Source: Bradyrhizobium sp. CCGB12
GTDB taxonomy: Bacteria; Pseudomonadota; Alphaproteobacteria; Rhizobiales; Xanthobacteraceae
Assembly: GCF_024199845.1 (NCBI RefSeq)
Contig: NZ_JANADO010000001.1
Location: 1,674,001-1,738,000 of the forward strand
DNA: 64,000 bases
Direction of reading: 5' to 3'
Below the pieces are notes generated by a model. It saw only the letters and a list, made by a program, of their open reading frames with translations, had not been told where the DNA came from and searched no databases. Position numbers and translations under genes: made by a program. Below, in pieces: positions 10,631-20,043 of the stretch. Positions within the stretch are counted from its first letter, which is position 1. Each line of letters begins with the position of its first letter.

Positions 10631-11881
10631 TTAACCGATCGGGCGATGATGCGGCTTGAACAGCCGCCCCTTTTCCACCACCAGCACGATCGCGAGCGCT
10701 GCGAGCGTCGACAGGAAGAAGCCGACCGAGAACGGCAGCAGCGTGCCGTCGAAGCTCTGTCCGATTGCCATGCCGACCACGATTCCGATCAGCGTCGTGA
10801 TCGAGCCGTAGAGCGAGGAGGCGGTGCCGGCGATGTGACCCTGCGGTTCCATGGCGAGCGCGGTGAAGTTCGCGACCATCATGCCGAACGAAAACATCAT
10901 CAGCGCCGAGAGCACCATGAACAGGGATAGCGGCAGGACGCCAAGGATTTCCGTTAGCAGCATCACGCCGGCCACAACGGTATAGAGCGTCAGCGCGCCG
11001 TGCGAGATCACGCGCATGCCGAGCCGACCGACCAGCTGTGAATTGAGGAAGCCGGCCACGGCCGTGCCGGCCGCGATCGCGGCGAAAGCGAGCGGGAAGT
11101 AGTGGCCGAGGTGATAGATGCCGGTGAACACCTGCTGGGCGCAGAACACGTAGGCGAAGAGGGCACCGATGACGCTGCCGGCGGCCGTCGCATAGCCGAT
11201 GGTCTGGCGGTTGGTCACGGTTTGGCGGAAGGCCGCGAGCACGTCGGCGGGCGCCAGCGATCTGCGCTCGGATTCGGGAAGAGTTTCAGGCAGCCGGAGC
11301 ACGCACCATGCGAGCGCGAGCAGACCATAGAGCATCAGCACGACGAAGATGCCGCGCCATGCCGTCACCAGCAGCACCGCCTGTCCGAACGAGGGCGCGA
11401 TCACGGGTACAGCGATGAACACCATCATCGCCAGCGACATCACGCTCGCCATGCGGCGGCCGACATAGCAGTCGCGCACGATCGAGGTCGCGATCACACG
11501 CGTCGCCGCGGTGCCGAGCCCTTGCAGCGCGCGCGCCAGCAGCAGCGTCTCGAACGAGGGCGCTGCGACTGCCAGCACGCTCGCTACCGCGTACACAGCC
11601 ATGCCGCCGAGCAGCACCGGACGGCGGCCATAGCGATCCGACAACGGGCCCATGACGAACTGGCCCGCGCCGAAGCCGACCAGGAAGGTCGACAGCACCA
11701 GCTGAAGATGGTTGGCGACGGGAATCTTGAAGGCGGAGCCGATGTTGGGCAGCGCCGGCAGCATCATGTCCATCGCAAGCGGATTCAGCGCCATGATGGA
11801 CGCGATCACGATGACGAATTCGGGAAAACCCATGGGGCGGTGTCCGGAGGACACCCAATCGTCGGCATTGACGTCGGACAA
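10631..11881 (-). CDS. MFS multidrug transporter, Bcr/CflA family
   Basis: A 416-residue, 12-segment major facilitator protein. The N-terminal half has the block LAMDMMLPALPNIGSAF and then GPLSDRYGRRPVLLGG, the loop 2-3 motif of drug/H+ antiporters; the sequence pattern is that of the Bcr/CflA exporters (bicyclomycin, chloramphenicol). The frame is open to an ATG at 12061, but the extra residues are not family-like. I choose TTG at 11881 because AGAGGTGAG lies 5 bases before it; ATG at 11833 is the other option. It stands alone between glycosyltransferase genes and its substrate is unknown. Confidence 0.85.
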   Translation of the reverse strand: MSDVNADDWVSSGHRPMGFPEFVIVIASIMALNPLAMDMMLPALPNIGSAFKIPVANHLQLVLSTFLVGFGAGQFVMGPLSDRYGRRPVLLGGMAVYAVASVLAVAAPSFETLLLARALQGLGTAATRVIATSIVRDCYVGRRMASVMSLAMMVFIAVPVIAPSFGQAVLLVTAWRGIFVVLMLYGLLALAWCVLRLPETLPESERRSLAPADVLAAFRQTVTNRQTIGYATAAGSVIGALFAYVFCAQQVFTGIYHLGHYFPLAFAAIAAGTAVAGFLNSQLVGRLGMRVISHGALTLYTVVAGVMLLTEILGVLPLSLFMVLSALMMFSFGMMVANFTALAMEPQGHIAGTASSLYGSITTLIGIVVGMAIGQSFDGTLLPFSVGFFLSTLAALAIVLVVEKGRLFKPHHRPIG

Positions 11882-12201
11882 GAAGCTCACCTCTGAAATC
11901 GAGAGCTTTATCCACGCCCATGCTGCGTTGCACAACCCTTGTTTCGGGATGGCTGTCAGGCGGGGCGGGCAGGCAAGAATTGATGAGAAGCCACCTTCCT
12001 TGCCGGTCGGGCTCCGCAGATCGCGCAATCGCCCGCTGGCCGGAAACCAGTGATTCACCATCCCTCCCTAAAGATCACCGCCGGCGCGGCCGGATCCGTC
12101 CGGCAGGATGAAATCGAAACGCATCCTGACCACGGTGCGCCTGAGATAATGAGGCACCACAGCGGCGCCGAGAGAAACCAAGCCAAACAGGGTACCCGCC
12201 T

Positions 12202-13527
12202 GTGTCCGAGATATCAGGTGCAGCACGATGGTTGGAGCCCGCGGCCGACACGGCTGCGAGGCGGAACATCTGGCTTGCCTGCCTGATCGCGCTGACAGCA
12301 CTGCTGGTGCTCGGCAATCTCGCCAACGACGCCACGCTCGATGTGAAATATGGCTGGGACGTCCGGGTCAATTGCGCGGCGGTCGATGCGCATGCCCAAG
12401 GGCTCGATCCCTATTTCGTCAGGAACCTGAAGGGCACCAGGCTCTCTTATCCCTATCTGCCGGTGACGCTGGACGTCTTCCGTCCCCTGTGCGCGGGCGG
12501 CTTTCTGGTCGATCATTACAGAAGCATCTTTCTCGTCCTCGCCGTGCTCTGCGGCCTCCTTTTGCCCGGGCTCGGCCGGGCGGGCACGAGCGCGCGCGAC
12601 GTCGCGCTCAGGGTGCTCTGCGCGCTCGGCGCGTTCGTCGGTTTCGAGTGGGTGCAGGCGTCGGGGAATTTTGCCATCCTGAGCGGCGTCGTGACCGCGA
12701 TCGCGCTGTCGCTCCTGCTTCGTCCGCCTCCGTCCGGAGAGGATTCGAGCTTTCCTCTGCGCCTTGCCGGCGCTGCACTGCTCGGCCTCGTGACCTCGTT
12801 CAAGCTGGTGTTCTGCCCCGTGCTGGCCGCGTTTTATTTCCTGCCGCTGCCGCGCGGCCGCAAGCTGGCGCTGATCGCGGTGGCGGCGCTCGGCTTCGCA
12901 TTGCCGATCCTGATATCGAGGCTGGGGTATCCCGACCTGTTCGCGAGCTGGCAGCTTGCGATGGCCGGCAAGATCGCCGACCAGCACTTCGTCGATCTCT
13001 TCGAGATCAATCCGTCGCTGCTGCTGCTGGCGCGGGACCTCTTGGTTCACGCCGGGCTCGGTGCCAGCAAGCCGGCGATGTTCGCGACCTACGCGCTCGC
13101 AGCACTCGCGCTCGTACTGGTGCCGTTCGCCCAGTCCGTGATGCGCGCGGCCGCGAGCCAGCCGGCGCGGGGAGGGGAATCGCTTCTGATGCGGTTGGAT
13201 CGCTGGCTGATGGATCATCCCCGCGCGGCCGTGCGCATCACGGTGCTTGCCATGTTTGCGCTCTATCTCAGCTCGCCGCGCCTCAAGGAATATGCCTTCT
13301 TCGAGCTCGCGCTCTATGCCGCCATCCTCATCGTCGATCTTCCGGCGATGGCGCTCGCCGCATGTCTGTCGGTCGGTCTCCTCGCTCCGGCGCTGATCTC
13401 GCTGGTGGGGACGACGCTCGAGGGCAGTTTCATCCTTCTTATCGCTTCGCTGACATGCTTCTGGATCCTGCTGCTCGATTTCCGCGCTGATCCGACCCGC
13501 CTCGAGTCGGAAGGCATGCAATCATGA
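12202..13527 (+). CDS. GT87-like (DUF2029) membrane glycosyltransferase, copy 1
   Basis: A 441-residue polytopic membrane protein starting with GTG. The first periplasmic loop has DVRVNCAAVDAHAQGLDPYF and then SYPYLPVTLDVFRPLC, the GxDPY...YPP-like pattern of DUF2029/GT87 mannosyltransferases (GT-C fold). About ten hydrophobic segments follow. The stop overlaps the start of the next gene by four bases (ATGA), so the two are translationally coupled. The neighbour is a clear paralogue, matching almost residue for residue through the first 200 positions, so this is a tandem duplication. Donor and acceptor are unknown. Confidence 0.75.
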   Translation: MSEISGAARWLEPAADTAARRNIWLACLIALTALLVLGNLANDATLDVKYGWDVRVNCAAVDAHAQGLDPYFVRNLKGTRLSYPYLPVTLDVFRPLCAGGFLVDHYRSIFLVLAVLCGLLLPGLGRAGTSARDVALRVLCALGAFVGFEWVQASGNFAILSGVVTAIALSLLLRPPPSGEDSSFPLRLAGAALLGLVTSFKLVFCPVLAAFYFLPLPRGRKLALIAVAALGFALPILISRLGYPDLFASWQLAMAGKIADQHFVDLFEINPSLLLLARDLLVHAGLGASKPAMFATYALAALALVLVPFAQSVMRAAASQPARGGESLLMRLDRWLMDHPRAAVRITVLAMFALYLSSPRLKEYAFFELALYAAILIVDLPAMALAACLSVGLLAPALISLVGTTLEGSFILLIASLTCFWILLLDFRADPTRLESEGMQS

Positions 13528-14843
13528 CCGATGTCGCCGCGTCCGCGGATGCCGAAGCCGGACGGACCTTTGCCGCCGGTGCCTCGGGAAAGAGCTGGAT
13601 GACCCGCCTCATCCTGGCCCTGGCCGTCCTGGTCGCCACGGCTGTCGCCATCGACATGGGCATGGACGACACGTTCGGCTGGGACGCGCGCGTGAATTGT
13701 GCAGCCGTCGAGGCGCATATCGAGGGGCTCGATCCCTATTTCGTCAAGAACCTCAAGGACACCAAGCTGTCCTATCCGTATCTTCCAGTCACCCTCGATG
13801 CGTTTCGGCCGCTCTGCGCCGGCGGGTTTCTGGTCGCGCATTACAAGCCGATCTATCTCGTTCTGGCGTTGCTCTGTGCGCTGCTGCTGCCCGGTCTCGG
13901 CAGGGCCGGTTCGGGCCTTCAGGATGCTGCGCTGCGCGTCGTGTTCGCGCTGGGCGGCTTGCTCGGCTTTGAATGGATCATGGCGACCGGGAATTTTGCG
14001 ATCCTGAGCGGCCTGTTGACCGCCGCGTCGCTTGCGCTGCTGCTGCGTCCCGCGCCGTCCGCAAGCCCAGTGCCGCAGCTTGCCGGTGCGGCCGTGCTCG
14101 GCCTCGTCACCTCGTTCAAGCTGGTGTTCTTCCCCGTCCTCGCCGCGCTCTACTTCCTGCCGCAGCCGCGCCGTCGCAAGCTCCTGCTGATCGCGGTGGC
14201 GGCCGGCATGTTCGCGCTGCCGATCCTGGCTTCGCTGCTGGTCTACCCGGAGCTGTCGAGGAGCTGGCTGAGCGCGATCTTCGGCCAGATCCCCGGACAG
14301 CATGCGCCGGGAAACGAGGTCAATCCGTCGCTGCTCTTCCTCTCGCTCACGCTTGCTGACCGCGTCGGGCTCGCCGGCAGCAAGCCTATCGTCGCCGTGC
14401 TCTATGGTCTGATCGCGATCGCATTGGTGCTGGCGCCGCTCACCATCTCCGTGTGGCGCATGGTCGGGCCGCGGCGCTTGTCCGGCAGGGCCTCGCCGCT
14501 TCGTGCGCTCGACGACTGGCTGATGAATCATCCCGATGCGGCGATGCGCATCACCGTGCTCACGATGTACGCGCTCTATCTCTGCGCGCCCAGGCTGAAG
14601 GAATATGCCTTCTTCGAGGTCGCGCTCTATGCCGCAATTCTCATCACCAGCCTGCCTGCGGCGACGATGGCGGCGGTGTTGACCGTCGCCGTCGCCATCC
14701 CGACCCTGGCGTCGGTCTCGGGCATCACCTTCATGGGAGGGTTCGGTCAGCTCACGATCGCGCTGATCTGCTTCTGGCTCCTGCTGCCGCGTGAGGCGCC
14801 AGGCCAAGTGGCGTCGCAGGATCCGGATCTCATCGCGCGCTAG
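13524..14843 (+). CDS. GT87-like (DUF2029) membrane glycosyltransferase, copy 2
   Basis: A 439-residue paralogue of the preceding gene, with the same loop DARVNCAAVEAHIEGLDPYF and SYPYLPVTLDAFRPLC, the same LVTSFKLVF segment, and the same LKEYAFFE motif near the C-terminus (about residues 360-370). It begins inside the stop of copy 1. Its 3' end overlaps by 14 bases the 3' end of the convergent gene at 14830-16341. The conserved acidic residues of the first loop are retained in both copies, so both may be active. Confidence 0.75.
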   Translation: MTDVAASADAEAGRTFAAGASGKSWMTRLILALAVLVATAVAIDMGMDDTFGWDARVNCAAVEAHIEGLDPYFVKNLKDTKLSYPYLPVTLDAFRPLCAGGFLVAHYKPIYLVLALLCALLLPGLGRAGSGLQDAALRVVFALGGLLGFEWIMATGNFAILSGLLTAASLALLLRPAPSASPVPQLAGAAVLGLVTSFKLVFFPVLAALYFLPQPRRRKLLLIAVAAGMFALPILASLLVYPELSRSWLSAIFGQIPGQHAPGNEVNPSLLFLSLTLADRVGLAGSKPIVAVLYGLIAIALVLAPLTISVWRMVGPRRLSGRASPLRALDDWLMNHPDAAMRITVLTMYALYLCAPRLKEYAFFEVALYAAILITSLPAATMAAVLTVAVAIPTLASVSGITFMGGFGQLTIALICFWLLLPREAPGQVASQDPDLIAR

Positions 14844-16341
14844 AGGAAGCGGCCTGTTGCCTGGTGTAGAGGCTGACATAGGCGCCGGTGTATTGCTCTT
14901 TCCAGCCCCTCTCGCCAACGAGGAACTGTCGCAGCTGCTCGTGGCCTCTGACCCAGAGCACCGCGTCGATCCCGTATTTGCTGATCACCTTGTCCCAGGT
15001 GGCCGCGTCGATCTCCCACCGGACCAGCTTGAGATAGTCGTGCAATAAATCGTCCGGATAGGCGGTCGCGGCGCGGCCGTCCACGAACACGGGCACGGAT
15101 CCCTGTGTCCGGAAGATCAGCAGCCCGCCGATATTCCAGTGGTTGAGCAGGTGGGCGTGCGCGGCATGCGCCTTGAGATAATTGGCATCCTCTTCCGAGA
15201 GCATGTCGGGCAGAGCCAGCGCCGGTCTCACCTGCAGGAAGGTGAGCGGCAGCAGCAGGACGCCGACGACGCCTGCCGCCAGCATCGCGCGCTGGACGTC
15301 GAACCGTGCAAGGCGCGCAGGCAGCAGCCGGTCGATGTGAAGCGCCATCGGGACGCTCGCGAAGATGAAGAAGAACGCGGTGTACCTGAACTGATAGAGA
15401 CCGAGCCCCAGGAAGAGCCACGCCAGAACGCGCGCCTCCAGGGGGACGCGCGCCGCGCTTCGGTCGCGCAGCTCCAGCACGACGAAGGTCAATGCATAGA
15501 CGATGCCGGGAATGCTCCCCGGCATCACCATGTTCTGCCAATAGGAGCGCCATTCGCCGATATCGGCCTGCACGAAGTGACCCAGCGTCGCCGTCACGCC
15601 GTCATAGACATGCCATCCCAGCGGATTGACGAAGATCGCGATGAAGCACCCGACGCTCGCGAAAGCGTAATTCCGAAAGTTCGCCCAGTCGCGCCGGAGC
15701 AGGGCGACGCTGCAGAAGACGCCGATGATGGGAAAGGCCAGCATGAAGCCGCCATGCAGATTGACCCAGAGCACCATCATCACGGGCAACAGGAACCATC
15801 GCCGTCGCAGGCATTCGGCGTAGAAGATGACCGCGAACAGCATGGTCGCGATGTTCGGGGATGCCGCAAGGTACATGTTGGGCGACGCCTCGTAGCAGGG
15901 GTAGAGCAGGCACGCGGCGAAGACCGCAATGCAGACCGCAGGTGCCGATGCGCTGAGGCTCAGGCCACAGAAGGTCAGATATCCCGCGATGATCATGCCG
16001 GAGGCGACGACCATGGCGACGATGCCGGCAAAGCCCGTGTGCTGGTACAGCACGCTGGCAATCACGTCCCACAGCCACGACAGATTAAACCAGCGCTTGT
16101 CGCCCAGGGTGAACGCCCACGGATCCTGAAACGGCACTTCGCCTCGCTCCCGGATCAGGTCTCCGGCGGCGACGTGCCAGCCGAGGTCGTAATGGCCGAG
16201 CAGGAGCGGCCCGTTCGACAAGTAGAACACGCCGAGGAAAGCGATCAGGAAGAGGTAGACCTCGAACCCGTGCAGGCGACGCCCGATTGCTGCGGGCGCT
16301 CCGGCAATCCCGGATCGGGACCAATTCTCGCGCGCGTCCAT
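14830..16341 (-). CDS. Multi-pass membrane protein, GT-C-like fold
   Basis: About 503 residues with roughly ten hydrophobic segments. After the first segment it reads GHYDLGWHVAAGDLIRERG, then PFQDPWAFTLGDKRW, an arrangement (D-x-x-W-H, then D-P-x-x-x-T-x-G-x-x-W) seen in many bacterial GT-C-type membrane glycosyltransferases. The C-terminal 100 residues look soluble and contain VFVDGRAATAYPDDLL. The frame is open to 16506; I choose ATG 16341 because GGTGAGAG lies just upstream, with 16356 and 16383 as alternatives. It converges on the GT87-like pair. Exact family not identified. Confidence 0.65.
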   Translation of the reverse strand: MDARENWSRSGIAGAPAAIGRRLHGFEVYLFLIAFLGVFYLSNGPLLLGHYDLGWHVAAGDLIRERGEVPFQDPWAFTLGDKRWFNLSWLWDVIASVLYQHTGFAGIVAMVVASGMIIAGYLTFCGLSLSASAPAVCIAVFAACLLYPCYEASPNMYLAASPNIATMLFAVIFYAECLRRRWFLLPVMMVLWVNLHGGFMLAFPIIGVFCSVALLRRDWANFRNYAFASVGCFIAIFVNPLGWHVYDGVTATLGHFVQADIGEWRSYWQNMVMPGSIPGIVYALTFVVLELRDRSAARVPLEARVLAWLFLGLGLYQFRYTAFFFIFASVPMALHIDRLLPARLARFDVQRAMLAAGVVGVLLLPLTFLQVRPALALPDMLSEEDANYLKAHAAHAHLLNHWNIGGLLIFRTQGSVPVFVDGRAATAYPDDLLHDYLKLVRWEIDAATWDKVISKYGIDAVLWVRGHEQLRQFLVGERGWKEQYTGAYVSLYTRQQAASSSAR

Positions 16342-16636
16342 CGGAGCTCTCACCATTGCAGCCAGCCGCTCCAGGCCCTGCATGTCCCTGGGTCTGCATC
16401 GACAGGCGGCAGACATCGTTCGATTTAGGGGAAGACGACCTAAGGCTGAGTAAAGGTTGCGCCACGCGAGTTCCGGACGGGAAGGGCGGTGTGGTAAACG
16501 GATCATTGCATGAGCGGCAGGTGTCGTGAGCGCAAGGCGGTTCCGGATCTTGCTGCCGGGAGGGCGACGATACCACCCAAGGTGGCGAAATTCTTGCTAC
16601 CGTGGTTTTCGATCGAATGGCTCGGGAGAACCGGTG

Positions 16637-17593
16637 ATGCTCTCTACGCAACGCTCGCTCGCGACGGCCCAACTCGGCCGCAACAGCCTCCAGAAAATAT
16701 TCGAGTCCCGGACGCCCTTGCGCGAGGCCGCCCTGGAATCATTCCGCCGCAGGAACGCGGTTCTCGATGCAATCTTCTACGACATCGGCAAGGTGACCCA
16801 TGAGGAGGCCCGCGAAACGGCACCCTGGCTGGCACGCGAGGGCACAATCCTGATCGTGCCGCCGTCCGGCGCCGGGCCTCTCCAGCTCTGCAACACCGTG
16901 GAAGATTTCGCGACTGCCGGAGGCGCGGATGTCCGCATCCTCGCCGTTGCTGGCGTCGGCAGCTCGGCGCTGGGGGCGGCTGCATTCGCGCGGAATGTCG
17001 CTGACGCGTTCAAGGTGGTGGTTGCCGCGGTGGTGTCAGGCTATGGGCTTGCCGATCTCCTGACCGAGGCGCTCGGCGGCTGGTTCTGGTTCGGCACCCT
17101 CAACCGCCTGCGCCATCAGTTCGAGGGGTTGGACGACATGAGCCGGGCGCTCAACCGGCCCGAGACTCTCAGCCCGCCGACGTCACCGGTCGAACTCGGT
17201 CGCGTCAGCCTGGATACCAGGATGGTCATGGCGTTGCTGAGCGATAAGCGGTTCAGCTTCTCGTTGGTGACTGGACACTCCAAGGGCAATTTGGTGATCT
17301 CGGAGGCGCTTTACGAGCTGAAGAAGTTGCCGGCGATCGAGCAGGCCATTCCCGGCGACAAGTTCTGGATTGTCACGCTGTCTGCGGCGGTCGCGATGCC
17401 GCCCCGATACAGGAAAATCATCGACGTGATGGGCACGATCGATGGTTTCGGTGCGCTCAACTCGACGCCGGGAATCCCGATCGAGAAGCCGTACCCCCTC
17501 CGTTGGCACCACACCAATACGGATTTGCCGTTTCACCTGCCGGTCACGAAGGTCTTTGAGGAGCTACGCGCAGAGCGGAATGTGACCATCTGA
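16637..17593 (+). CDS. Uncharacterised protein with an alpha/beta-hydrolase-like nucleophile elbow
   Basis: A 318-residue protein I cannot assign to a named family. Features seen: a segment TILIVPPSGAGPLQLCNTVEDF (positions about 70-90), a hydrophobic alanine-rich helix ALGAAAFARNVADAF, a Trp/Phe-rich GGWFWFGTL, and VTGHSKGNLVISEAL at about 230-245. G-H-S-K-G fits the G-x-S-x-G nucleophile elbow of lipases and related hydrolases, and HHTNTDLPFHLP near the C-terminus could hold a catalytic His. GGGAGAA precedes the ATG at 16637 (an adjacent GTG is also possible). No signal peptide. It may act on lipids, but this is inference from one motif. Confidence 0.6.
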   Translation: MLSTQRSLATAQLGRNSLQKIFESRTPLREAALESFRRRNAVLDAIFYDIGKVTHEEARETAPWLAREGTILIVPPSGAGPLQLCNTVEDFATAGGADVRILAVAGVGSSALGAAAFARNVADAFKVVVAAVVSGYGLADLLTEALGGWFWFGTLNRLRHQFEGLDDMSRALNRPETLSPPTSPVELGRVSLDTRMVMALLSDKRFSFSLVTGHSKGNLVISEALYELKKLPAIEQAIPGDKFWIVTLSAAVAMPPRYRKIIDVMGTIDGFGALNSTPGIPIEKPYPLRWHHTNTDLPFHLPVTKVFEELRAERNVTI

Positions 17594-18112
17594 GCCGCTG
17601 CGGGACTCGAAATTGTCGGCGCCCGAGACGAAAAGGAACGCAGTTGTAGACTGCGGCATCCGCTGTACAGTCAGCTCCGATGGTGCGGGCAGCTCTGCTG
17701 CCGCCCACGAGGAGCCGAGTCAGGGTATTCCTTGGCATCCGCCTTGAGCAATCGCTCGCCCCGGGCTGTATCGCAGGCGATCATCAATGAGTTCATCGCC
17801 GGCCGTCGAATTCCTGCGGTCGATCAACTGCATCCCAACACCAAGGATTGTTTGGTAGCCACGCGGTCTATGATCGCGATCGACCGCTTGCGACCTGCCA
17901 ATATGCCATTGATCAATTGACGGCCGCGGGATGACCTGTTGGAATTCTTATCAAGTGCACCTGTTGTTCGATCGATTTGAGATGAGCTGGATTTTTGGTC
18001 TCGGGGTCTTACGTCCTGGCAGCGGTGACCGAGTTCTGGTCGACGGCGTGGCCTTTGATTGACCCAGCGATTTCGACGGCGGCGAGGGGGCCTGCTAACG
18101 CCTTGAAATCAG
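17594..18112. other. Gene-poor stretch upstream of tRNA-Leu
   Basis: About 520 bases with no convincing gene. The only frame of note, a 62-codon TTG-started one at 17732-17920, has no ribosome-binding site or recognisable composition. No repeat or terminator stands out. Confidence 0.5.
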
Positions 18113-18201
18113 TGGTGCGGGCAGCCGGGGTCGAACCGGCACAGCGCTTGCGCGCCGAGGGATTTTAAGTCCCTTGCGTCTACCAATTCCGCCATGCCCG
18201 C
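18113..18201 (-). tRNA. tRNA-Leu (anticodon UAA)
   Basis: On the minus strand the sequence starts GCGGGCATGGCGGAATTGGT and ends with the T-arm GCCGGTTCGACCCCGGC, acceptor TGCCCGC, A and an encoded CCA. The acceptor arms GCGGGCA/TGCCCGC pair fully. The anticodon stem GGGA-CTTAAAA-TCCC gives anticodon TAA. The long variable arm (CGGCGCGCAAGCGCTGT region) is that of a class II tRNA, as expected for leucine. Confidence 0.97.
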
Positions 18202-18374
18202 TTGATCCAACGAGATCAATCACTTAAGTCCTAGCCGGCCGTCTGGAATTGGCGCGTTTCGCGGGCCGGATGGTGGTTCTTCCTTAAGCGAGCCGGGCGC
18301 ACAAGGCAAAGCCTCAATCCGGACATCTGTTGTTGCTTTAGGCATTCTCAATCCACGGGGACTATTCATCCGGC

Positions 18375-18800
18375 ATGGCTGCTTCGTTTTTCCGCTTTCT
18401 GCGCGGCTTCGGCGCGCTCCTCGCACCGCTTGCGGCTGGCGTCGCGCTGTCCGGTTGCGCCGGCATGAGCGAGACGGTCGCGCCGGCCTTCGCCGATCCC
18501 GGCAAATACGAATTGTACGACTGCAAGCAGCTGGAAGGTGAGCGCAAGATGCTCGCCACCCGCACGGCCGATTTGCAGAGGTTGATGGACAAGGCCGAGA
18601 CCGGCGCAGGTGGCGCGGTCGTGGCCGAGCTTGCCTATCGCAACGACTACGTCGCGGTGCGGGGCCAGTCGCAACTTGTCGAGGACGCCTGGCGGCGCAA
18701 CAGGTGCCGGGAAACGCCGCCGAATGCCGCGCCGGTAGCCTCGGCTCCGCAGCGGCCGGACATCAAGCCCGCCCCGAGATCCGGCAGCGCCGTGCGCTGA
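18375..18800 (+). CDS. Putative lipoprotein of unknown function
   Basis: A 141-residue protein with a lipoprotein signal: basic N-terminus, hydrophobic core and lipobox LSGC ending at Cys28. The mature part contains YELYDCKQLEGERKML, a short charged helix with conserved-looking Cys residues, and ends in a Pro/Ala-rich tail. It would be anchored in the outer or inner membrane after lipidation. I do not recognise a named family; similar small twitch-type lipoproteins with a paired cysteine helix are common in rhizobia. It stands alone between the tRNA and a convergent monooxygenase gene. Confidence 0.75.
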   Translation: MAASFFRFLRGFGALLAPLAAGVALSGCAGMSETVAPAFADPGKYELYDCKQLEGERKMLATRTADLQRLMDKAETGAGGAVVAELAYRNDYVAVRGQSQLVEDAWRRNRCRETPPNAAPVASAPQRPDIKPAPRSGSAVR

Positions 18801-18821
18801 GCCGCCACAACGGCGCACGCT

Positions 18822-20024
18822 TCACGGCCGCCAATCGTAGATCCAGTCCTGCCGCGCCAGCATGCGGTCCGGTCCGAGTGCGCGGATCGCAAGATCGCGG
18901 GCGATCGCGAGCGGCCCGCTGAAATGATAGATGCGGCCCTGCTGCCGCGCCGTACGCTGCACCCGCCGCACGCGCGCCTGGCGTGCACGGCCGTATTGCG
19001 TCAGCGCGGCCGTGATGCTCGCGGAGCTCTCGGCCGCCTCGACGCTCAAATGCCGGGCGAGCACGGCGGCATCCTCGATCGCCATGCCGGCGCCTTGCGC
19101 TGCGAACGGCAGCATCGCGTGCACGGCATCGCCGAGCAGCCCGACCGGACCCTTGCTCCAGGGGCAGCTGTCGGGCACGCCGAACAGCGCCCATTTCCGC
19201 CAGGTGTCGACCGTGGCGAGCATCATCCGCGCCGACGGCGGCCAGCGCGGGGCGTCGAAGGCCTCCATGACCTCGCGCGGATCGCCGGGCGTGCTCCAGC
19301 CCGGCCTGTTCCAGGTGCCCGGCAGCACCGCAACCACGTTGATCTGGCGTCCGCCTGCGATCGGGTAGGCCACGAGATGGGCATTGCGCCCCATCCAGAG
19401 CTGCACCCGGCGCGCGGTGTAATCCTTCGGCAGCTGCGTGGCATCGATCGTGCCGCGCCAGGCGATCAGGCCTGAAAAGCGCGGCTGCACCTCGGGAAAT
19501 AGATGCTGGCGCACCGTCGACCAGATGCCGTCGGCGCCGATCAATGCGCTGGCCAGATCGCTGCGGCGGATCGTGCCGCTGCGATGGACCACCGTCAGCC
19601 CCTTGGCGTGAGGCGCGACGTCCTCGAAGGTGGCGCCCAGCTTCAGGTCGATGTCGGGATGGTCGGAGACGGCGCCGGCGAGTACGGATTGCAGGTCGGC
19701 GCGGTGCACCACCCAATAGGGGGCACCGGCGCGCGCGGCGGCGGCTTCGCCGAGCGGCATGCGCAGGAGCTCGCCGCCGGTCCGCGCGCTCATGATCGAG
19801 ACCGCTTCCGGGGTCACGGCGCGCAGCTTGAGGCGTTCGGCCAGGCCGAGCTCGACCAGCACGCGGCTGGCATTGGGGGAGAGTTGCAGACCGGCGCCGA
19901 CTTCCTCGAGGCGCTCGGTCTTTTCCAGCACGACGATGCGGAAGCCGCAGGCCGCGAGCGCCAGCGCGGCCGTCAGTCCACCTATGCCGGCACCGGCGAT
20001 GACAATCGTTCTGGAGAGCGCCAC
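18822..20024 (-). CDS. FAD-dependent monooxygenase (salicylate hydroxylase-like)
   Basis: A 400-residue group A flavin monooxygenase. The Rossmann GAGIGGL is at residues 11-17, followed by VVLEKTERLEEVGAGLQLSPN, the substrate-side block typical of salicylate and 3-hydroxybenzoate hydroxylases. ALIGADGIWSTVR (the DG motif) and LLGDAVHAMLPFAAQGAGMAIEDA (the GD motif) follow in the expected order. Such enzymes hydroxylate aromatic rings with NAD(P)H and oxygen. It begins 19 bases after a small zinc-finger gene on the same strand, so the two may be co-transcribed. No other aromatic-pathway gene is near, so the substrate is unknown. Confidence 0.88.
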   Translation of the reverse strand: MALSRTIVIAGAGIGGLTAALALAACGFRIVVLEKTERLEEVGAGLQLSPNASRVLVELGLAERLKLRAVTPEAVSIMSARTGGELLRMPLGEAAAARAGAPYWVVHRADLQSVLAGAVSDHPDIDLKLGATFEDVAPHAKGLTVVHRSGTIRRSDLASALIGADGIWSTVRQHLFPEVQPRFSGLIAWRGTIDATQLPKDYTARRVQLWMGRNAHLVAYPIAGGRQINVVAVLPGTWNRPGWSTPGDPREVMEAFDAPRWPPSARMMLATVDTWRKWALFGVPDSCPWSKGPVGLLGDAVHAMLPFAAQGAGMAIEDAAVLARHLSVEAAESSASITAALTQYGRARQARVRRVQRTARQQGRIYHFSGPLAIARDLAIRALGPDRMLARQDWIYDWRP

Positions 20025-20043
20025 CCCTGACCGATGGGACCGG

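Noticed and set aside
13314-14918. Long minus-strand frame opposite the GT87-like genes
   Set aside because: Antisense to two paralogous membrane proteins, whose shared sequence explains the similar antisense frame at 12214-13521 too.
17732-17920. A 62-codon TTG-started frame
   Set aside because: No ribosome-binding site, no recognisable composition or domain, isolated.
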